Source of the DNA: an uncultured Clostridia bacterium
Lineage (GTDB): Bacteria; Bacillota; Clostridia; Christensenellales; Aristaeellaceae
Assembly (NCBI GenBank): GCA_934663595.1
Contig: CAKUKM010000009.1
Location: forward strand, 10,843 to 74,842
Reading direction: 5' to 3'
Length of the DNA stretch: 64,000 bases
Made by a program: the position numbers and the translations under genes. The notes beneath the pieces were generated by a model. The model ran no database searches, was not told the origin of the DNA, and was given only the letters and a program-made list of their open reading frames with translations. Positions within the stretch are counted from its first letter, which is position 1, and the number at the start of each line of letters is the position of its first letter. Of this stretch, positions 59,465-64,000 are shown in pieces.

Positions 59465-60871
59465 ATGATTCGACGCGCAAGGCGCTATCTGGACGAGCGC
59501 GGCATGCCGACGGACGCAATGCTCCGCAGCGTGCTGAGCGAGCACGTCCGCAATCTTCCGCGGCTTAGCATGCTGCGGGATTATTATCTGGGCAACAGCC
59601 CGATCATGAGCCGCGTGCGCGCGAAGGGCCTGCCGAACAACCGCATTGCACACCCGATTGCGCGCTATATCGTTTCGGTGGCGACGGGCTATCTGGCCGG
59701 TCAACCGGTCGCCTATGCGATCGACGGCGAACAGGAACAGGCGGCGCTCGATCCGATTGCCGAAATGTACGCCCGCTGCGCCGTTTCCTCCGTGGATGCG
59801 GAGAACGCGCGCAATGCCTCGATCTATGGCCGTGCGGTGGAATACGTGCATGTGCAGACGATCGAGGGCGACGCAAAACAGGTGCGCGCGTGCGTGGTGT
59901 CGCTGCCACCCGAACAGGCGTTCGTGGTCTATGACGACGATTACCATTTCACGCCGCTGTTCGGCGTGTATTACATTCAGGACACGAAGGAAGACGGCTC
60001 GGCGGACGGCTATCGGCTGTGGATTTCGGGCGCGAACCTGATTCGCGAATGCAAAATCGGCGATCTGGGCGCAACGAGCATTCAGGAGATCGCCGTAACC
60101 GATCACTTTTTCGGCGATGTGCCGATGGTGGAATACTGGAACGACGATCAGGAGCGCGGCGATTTCGAGAGCGTGCTTACGCTGATTGACGCATACGACA
60201 AGCTGGAATCCGACCGCGTGAACGACAAAGAGCAGGAGGTCGACAAGCTGCTGCTGCTGACCGGCTGCACGCTCGAACAGGACGAACGCGGCCGCGAGCC
60301 GTGGCAGCAGCTGCGCGAGGACAAGGCGCTGTGTCTGCCGGATACGCAGGCGCAGGCGAGCTATCTGGACGGCGCATCGTCCAGCTCCGAGGACGAGATC
60401 ATGCGCGGCGCGCTGATTGCCGATATCCACAAGATGAGCATGGTGCCCGACCTGTCCGACAAGGATTTCGCGAACAACGTAAGCGGCGTGGCGATGCGCT
60501 ATAAGCTGTGGGGCCTCGAGCAGCTCACGAACGTAAAGCAGCAATGGTTTATGGAGGGCCTGCGGGCGCGGCTGAAGCTGTTCGCGCATTTCGCGGAGGT
60601 GAAGGGTTTTCCCCAGCTGGATGTGGATAACGTCAAGATCACGATGACGCGCGCATTGCCCGCGAACAATCTGGAATACGCGCAGCTGGCGCAGACGGCG
60701 GACGCGGCGGGCGCGGCGAGCACGGAAACGAAGGTGCGCATGCTGCACGCCGCCGACGACTGGACGGACGAAATGGTGCAGGCCGAGGCTGAGAGGATTC
60801 GGGGGGACGCGAGCATGCCGGATATGAACGCGCTTCTGAATGCGGCCGAGCCGGGAGAAGGGATTGAATAA
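59465..60871 (+). CDS. Phage portal protein (SPP1 gp6 type)
   Basis: A 468-residue portal. IARYIVSVATGYLAGQPVAY and VDAENARNASIYGRAVEYVHV are typical of SPP1 gp6-like portals, which form the dodecameric DNA-entry ring of the head. GNNVSGVAMRYKLWGLEQL-like residues (about 338-356) close the crown region. Starts 16 bp after the terminase remnant and overlaps the next gene (TAATG). Confidence 0.93.
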   Translation: MIRRARRYLDERGMPTDAMLRSVLSEHVRNLPRLSMLRDYYLGNSPIMSRVRAKGLPNNRIAHPIARYIVSVATGYLAGQPVAYAIDGEQEQAALDPIAEMYARCAVSSVDAENARNASIYGRAVEYVHVQTIEGDAKQVRACVVSLPPEQAFVVYDDDYHFTPLFGVYYIQDTKEDGSADGYRLWISGANLIRECKIGDLGATSIQEIAVTDHFFGDVPMVEYWNDDQERGDFESVLTLIDAYDKLESDRVNDKEQEVDKLLLLTGCTLEQDERGREPWQQLREDKALCLPDTQAQASYLDGASSSSEDEIMRGALIADIHKMSMVPDLSDKDFANNVSGVAMRYKLWGLEQLTNVKQQWFMEGLRARLKLFAHFAEVKGFPQLDVDNVKITMTRALPANNLEYAQLAQTADAAGAASTETKVRMLHAADDWTDEMVQAEAERIRGDASMPDMNALLNAAEPGEGIE

Positions 60872-62532
60872 TGCTTTCGGAACGGCAGCTGGACGCGTTG
60901 ATGGAGGCGTTTACCGCGCGCATGCAGAAGGTTGTGGATCAATACCTGCAGCAGGTGGGCGAGCATTTGCGCGATATTGGGCAGCTCACGCCGACGGACG
61001 TGCACCGGCTTGCGGAATTGAAGCGCCTGAACGCCAACACGCGGCGCATTAAGCGGGAGATCGCAAGAGCGGCGCGGCTGTCTGTTCAGGATGTGGAAAA
61101 GGTGTTTCAGGCGGTCGCCGAAAGCAACGAGGCGTTTGCACGGCAGTATTACGGCAGCGATCAGGAAGCGCCAAACAAGGGTTCTGCCGGGCATTCCGCG
61201 CCGATCGAGCGCATATTAAAGGCGCAGCTCCGGATCACGAAGCAGACCATGCAGAACCTTTCGCAGACGACGATCGAGACAGGCGCATACCGGCGGGCGA
61301 TCGACGTGGCCGTTCAGACGGTGCAGGGCGGGCTTGCCGATTACAATTCGGCGATTCGCAAGGCGATGATCGAGGTCGGCGGCGTGGGGCTGCGCGTGAA
61401 GTATCCCAGCGGCTATTCGCGGCGACTGGACAGCGCCGTGCGGCAGAACGTGCTCGACGGTGTGCGCGCGGTCAATAACGACACACTCCGGCAGCTCGGC
61501 AAGGAATTCGGCGCGGACGGCGTGCAGATTTCGCTGCATGCGCTGTGCGCGGAGGATCATTTGCCCTATCAGGGCAGGAGATTCACCAATAAGCAGTTCG
61601 AGCGGCTGCAGAACCGGCTTCCGCGTCCGTTTGGCATGTGGAACTGCAAGCATACGATGTTCCCCGCGCTGATGAGCGCGCCGCCGACCTATTCCGAGGA
61701 AGAGATCGAGCAGTACCGCAAAAACAGCGCTGAGAAGATCGAGATCGACGGCCGGACGCTTTCGCGCTACGAATGGACGCAGGAGCAGCGCCGGATCGAG
61801 GCGGCGATTCGCCGGCAGAAGGACATTGCGAACCTCGCCCGCGCATCCGGCGACATGAAAACGGCGCGACAGGCCAGCGCGGCGATCGACAGGCTCTATG
61901 CGCGCTACGACCGCATCAGCGACGCGGCGGGGCTGGACAAGCAGTATGCGCGCGCATACGTGCGGGGCTATCGGGAAACGCAAGGGGAGAAGGGACAGGC
62001 GGCGCAATCCGACCAGACGGCGCGGCGGCAAACGGCTGCTGAAGCGCCTCGAACGGCTCAAAGAAGCGCCCCGGACGCTCAGACACAGCCCTTGCAAAAG
62101 CAGGAAGAAAAGCGTATAATAGAGACGGATACCGCGATCGTAGCGGCATTCTTTCGGAAGGATGCGGGCGGCGCTACGCAGACGCAAGCGCCGCCTGCTG
62201 CAAACGCTGCGCCTGCTCCAATGCATATATCCGAGAAGCAGATGGGCAAAAAAGCGGGCAAGCATATGGAAGAATGGGGCCTATCTCCCTCTTCAGAAGA
62301 GGATCGCAAGAAGTTTATTGATATAACGAGAGACATTTGGGAAAATGCGGACGAGGTGCGCAGAGTGCAATGGCTGTTTGATAAGGAAACCGGCAAGCGC
62401 ACCGTGGAGGTAAACGCATATATCAAAGGAAACGATGTTGTTCTCGTATCAGATGACGGCGAGTATATTACGACAATAAAGGATGGCATTAATAACGCCC
62501 GTGTGAAAGGAGGCAGAAAAATTGAACCCTGA
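60871..62532 (+). CDS. Minor head protein with C-terminal toxin-like domain (MuF/minor capsid 2)
   Basis: A 553-residue protein. Residues 1-370 form a phage minor capsid protein of the Phage_min_cap2/MuF type, with the Cys/His block HALCAEDHLPYQGR...WNCKH. A Gln/Ala/Pro-rich linker (about 375-440) joins a 110-residue end, HISEKQMGKKAGKHMEEWGL then VVLVSDDGEYITTIKDGINN. That pattern resembles BECR-fold ribonuclease toxins found at the end of MuF proteins in temperate phages. If so, it may be delivered with the DNA or act between bacteria. Family call is by eye. Confidence 0.8.
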   Translation: MLSERQLDALMEAFTARMQKVVDQYLQQVGEHLRDIGQLTPTDVHRLAELKRLNANTRRIKREIARAARLSVQDVEKVFQAVAESNEAFARQYYGSDQEAPNKGSAGHSAPIERILKAQLRITKQTMQNLSQTTIETGAYRRAIDVAVQTVQGGLADYNSAIRKAMIEVGGVGLRVKYPSGYSRRLDSAVRQNVLDGVRAVNNDTLRQLGKEFGADGVQISLHALCAEDHLPYQGRRFTNKQFERLQNRLPRPFGMWNCKHTMFPALMSAPPTYSEEEIEQYRKNSAEKIEIDGRTLSRYEWTQEQRRIEAAIRRQKDIANLARASGDMKTARQASAAIDRLYARYDRISDAAGLDKQYARAYVRGYRETQGEKGQAAQSDQTARRQTAAEAPRTAQRSAPDAQTQPLQKQEEKRIIETDTAIVAAFFRKDAGGATQTQAPPAANAAPAPMHISEKQMGKKAGKHMEEWGLSPSSEEDRKKFIDITRDIWENADEVRRVQWLFDKETGKRTVEVNAYIKGNDVVLVSDDGEYITTIKDGINNARVKGGRKIEP

Positions 62533-62773
62533 CCAGAAATTTTTTGAATTCATCAAGCAATGGGCGAGGGATCGCGGCTGCACGTTCGAACCCCAGGCGT
62601 GCGACGGGCGCGAAAGCATGATCGACGGTATGGCGATCGACGACGTGTGGGGCTGGCTGCTTCCGGAGGGCGTGACGGAAAAGGACGACGCGCATTTCGG
62701 CTGCCTCGAGTGGAGCGTCGAGAACGGGCATCTCGCGCTTCGATGGAATGCGGGTGAACCCTATGACGAATGA
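62522..62773 (+). CDS. Small acidic protein, candidate immunity protein
   Basis: An 83-residue, acidic protein, read from TTG at 62522, seven bases after AAAGGAGG. Starts NPDQKFFEFIKQWARDRGCTFE. It overlaps the end of the toxin-bearing gene by 11 bp, the position where immunity genes of polymorphic toxins lie. No homology claim is made. Confidence 0.6.
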   Translation: MNPDQKFFEFIKQWARDRGCTFEPQACDGRESMIDGMAIDDVWGWLLPEGVTEKDDAHFGCLEWSVENGHLALRWNAGEPYDE

Positions 62774-62978
62774 ATTTTTGCGTTACCTGATCGCCCGAAT
62801 ACTGGAAAACGCTCAGGAAGCGGCCGCGGAGCTGGCGGCGGACAAAAAAAGCGAGTTCAAATCCGGCAGACGGCTCGCCTATTATGAGGTGCTCAACATC
62901 ATTCAGGCGGAAGCGGAGGCCAATGGGCTGGATTTGAAGACGCTGGGGCTGGATATGGATCTGGATAAGGTGCTGTAG
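62763..62978 (+). CDS. Small helical protein, second immunity candidate
   Basis: A 71-residue helical protein starting MTNEFLRYLIARILENAQEAAAELAADK and containing EFKSGRRLAYYEVLNIIQAEAEANGLDL. The start at 62763 overlaps the previous gene by 11 bp. Resembles small proteins next to phage nucleases as I recall; function unproven. Confidence 0.55.
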   Translation: MTNEFLRYLIARILENAQEAAAELAADKKSEFKSGRRLAYYEVLNIIQAEAEANGLDLKTLGLDMDLDKVL

Positions 62979-63105
62979 CATTGTAAATTGAACCCTTGAA
63001 GTGGAGATTTCGTGTCATCCATACGCCCACGTGGTCAAAAGAGATGCAGGGGAACGGCACGCCTGCCAAGGGCTCATGAAGTGCGGAAAAGCAAATACGA
63101 CCGAC

Positions 63106-63139
63106 AAAACCGTCTTGTGCATGCAAGGCGGTTTTCTTA
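63106..63139 (+). terminator. Hairpin before the metallopeptidase gene
   Basis: AAAACCGTCTTG / CAAGGCGGTTTT, six-base loop, then TTTTCTT. The 180-bp stretch 62979-63157 holds nothing else that I can support. Confidence 0.7.
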
Positions 63140-63157
63140 TGCCCCAAAGGAGGAACA

Positions 63158-63487
63158 ATGAAGACTGTCAATGTTTTAGGACGCGATTACACGATCGACT
63201 TTCGCACACAGAGCGAGGACGCAAAGCTCAAGGAATGCGGCGGATACTGTGATTATTCGTGCGGCGAGATCATCATTGAAAAAGTGCAGGACGATGTGAT
63301 GAACATGCGCGATCTGGACAAAATTGCGCGGCAGAACATCCGTCACGAGCTGATTCACGCATTTGCGTATGAAAGCGGGCTTGCGGTAAACAGCCCGTGG
63401 GCGTTCAACGAGGAAATGACGGACTGGGTAGCAATTCAGTTTCCCAAGATGCTCGCGGTCTTTACGGCTGCGGAAGCGATGAACTAA
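63158..63487 (+). CDS. Phage-type HExxH metallopeptidase-like protein
   Basis: A 109-residue protein. RHELIHAFAYESG carries HELIH, the HExxH zinc motif, with NEEMTDWVAIQFPKM after it providing a likely third ligand. This is the size and pattern of a phage protein family related to SprT/ImmA-like peptidases. AAAGGAGG precedes the ATG. Role unknown. Confidence 0.78.
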   Translation: MKTVNVLGRDYTIDFRTQSEDAKLKECGGYCDYSCGEIIIEKVQDDVMNMRDLDKIARQNIRHELIHAFAYESGLAVNSPWAFNEEMTDWVAIQFPKMLAVFTAAEAMN

Positions 63488-63540
63488 TTCACGGCAACAC
63501 GCCGCTTGCGATCTGATCAATCGGGGGCGGCTTTGCATAG

Positions 63541-63572
63541 GCGCTGCGTTTTTGGACGCATGCGCTTTTTTC
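63541..63572 (+). terminator. Terminator after the metallopeptidase gene
   Basis: GCGCTGCGT / ACGCATGCGC stem followed by TTTTTT. It ends the rightward phage operon. Confidence 0.8.
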
Positions 63573-63620
63573 TGCGCTGATCACGCGGAAATTACTCCAA
63601 AGCCGGACGCAACGGCCTAA

Positions 63621-63908
63621 ACTGCGGAAGAGCCGACGGGCGATATTAAGTCCTTTATCAGCAGGGCGAAGGAAACCTATAAAGTGCCGTATGAAATCCA
63701 CCCGGCAGACCGACTGCGGCAATGCGTGTTCGGCGGCAGCTCCAATACGATGGACTTCCTGCCCCTTGACCGAAGCGGCAACCGAAGGTTCTTGCCCATC
63801 ATGGTACACGCAGAGAACGCCAAGGTTCACATTCTGGAGGATGAAGCCGCATCGAGGGCGTATATCGATCTGATGTGGGCGGAAGCCATGTTCTTCTACC
63901 ACAACTTC
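63621..63908 (+). pseudogene. Fragment of a VapE-like (virulence-associated protein E) protein
   Basis: After an in-frame stop at 63618-63620, an open frame reads DIKSFISRAKETYKVPYEIHPADRLRQCVFGGSSNTMDFLPLDRSGNRRFLPI and then ...YIDLMWAEAMFFYHNF. This is the superfamily-3 helicase/primase core of VapE proteins in phages and integrative elements. The N-terminal Walker A part and the C-terminus are absent, so it is a relic. Confidence 0.75.
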
Positions 63909-63928
63909 CCTGTAAGGCTGACCTTACG

Positions 63929-64000
63929 ATGGATCGTCCCGGCTTTGCCGATATGATTCAGCAGCTGGAGCAGGGAAAAGCGGCGGCCGTGTTTGTAAAA
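63929..64000 (+). pseudogene. Start-less fragment of a serine recombinase (cut by the window)
   Basis: In a frame other than the VapE fragment, MDRPGFADMIQQLEQGKAAAVFVK runs to the window edge. It matches the resolvase domain of large serine recombinases (usually ...DRPGFQxMIxxIExGKVxxVFVKDxSRLGRD). The catalytic Ser of the family lies upstream of this block and is absent. It may continue past 64,000. Confidence 0.6.

Noticed and set aside
1..64000. tRNA and rRNA genes
   Set aside because: None seen by eye other than the tRNA-like ends of tmRNA.

Overview
The window reads as part of the chromosome of a GC-rich, endospore-forming member of the Firmicutes (Clostridia). The signs are the Gram-positive replicase PolC, SpoIVA, two alpha/beta-type small acid-soluble spore proteins, RicT, DarA, a class B sortase, LplABC-type sugar uptake genes and consensus sigma-A promoters. 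I cannot name the genus. About three quarters of the window (1 to about 48,290) is core chromosome. The rest (about 48,290 to 64,000) is an integrated, visibly damaged mobile region with phage architecture.

Core region, left to right. A surface-polysaccharide O-acetylation pair (SGNH-like protein plus MBOAT acyltransferase) follows the cut-off gene of a secreted SH3-domain protein. Next come a histidine phosphatase, recG, the yloU/fakA pair diverging from rpmB, a small membrane protein and brnQ. A leftward cluster holds spoIVA, darA, holB, ricT, a NYN/OST-HTH protein and a membrane-anchored EEP-family phosphatase. srtB, tex and a nucleotidyltransferase gene run rightward. An OadB-like sodium-pump subunit with a 43-residue partner lies behind a yybP-ykoY-type leader. 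Then rsmD-coaD-coiled coil, alr with a membrane protein, a DUF624 protein and a U32 peptidase. An LplABC-like importer with a metallophosphoesterase, two SASP genes and a MATE exporter follow. The long leftward operon frr-uppS-cdsA-dxr-rseP-ispG-DUF3786-polC joins translation recycling, isoprenoid and cell-wall lipid carrier synthesis, phospholipid synthesis and replication. Between frr and smpB sits a type I toxin-antitoxin locus with a convergent antitoxin RNA and a toxin Shine-Dalgarno site folded into a hairpin. smpB and ssrA (tmRNA) end the core.

Mobile region. A tyrosine integrase gene lies directly against the 3' end of tmRNA, a usual phage attachment target. A helix-turn-helix membrane protein, a DUF3800 protein and a CI-like repressor follow. 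The repressor faces the early genes across two back-to-back consensus promoters with matching operator half-sites. The early region is a patchwork of very small genes: a duplicated two-gene block, Cro-like regulators, a zinc-ribbon protein, a DUF7666-type protein with thirteen 27-bp tandem repeats, and six ribbon-helix-helix proteins in about 1.3 kb in both orientations. A 360-nt stretch with its own leftward promoter, many stems and a terminator looks like a structured non-coding RNA.

The packaging and head genes are broken. A PAPS-reductase-family gene runs in frame into an HNH endonuclease. It is followed, in another frame, by the C-terminal half of an intein and the last residues of a large terminase, so the terminase genes themselves are missing. 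An SPP1-type portal, a minor capsid protein with a toxin-like C-terminus, candidate immunity proteins and an HExxH metallopeptidase follow. The window then ends in fragments of a VapE-like protein and a serine recombinase. No capsid or tail genes are visible, so within the window this looks like a decaying or rearranged prophage.
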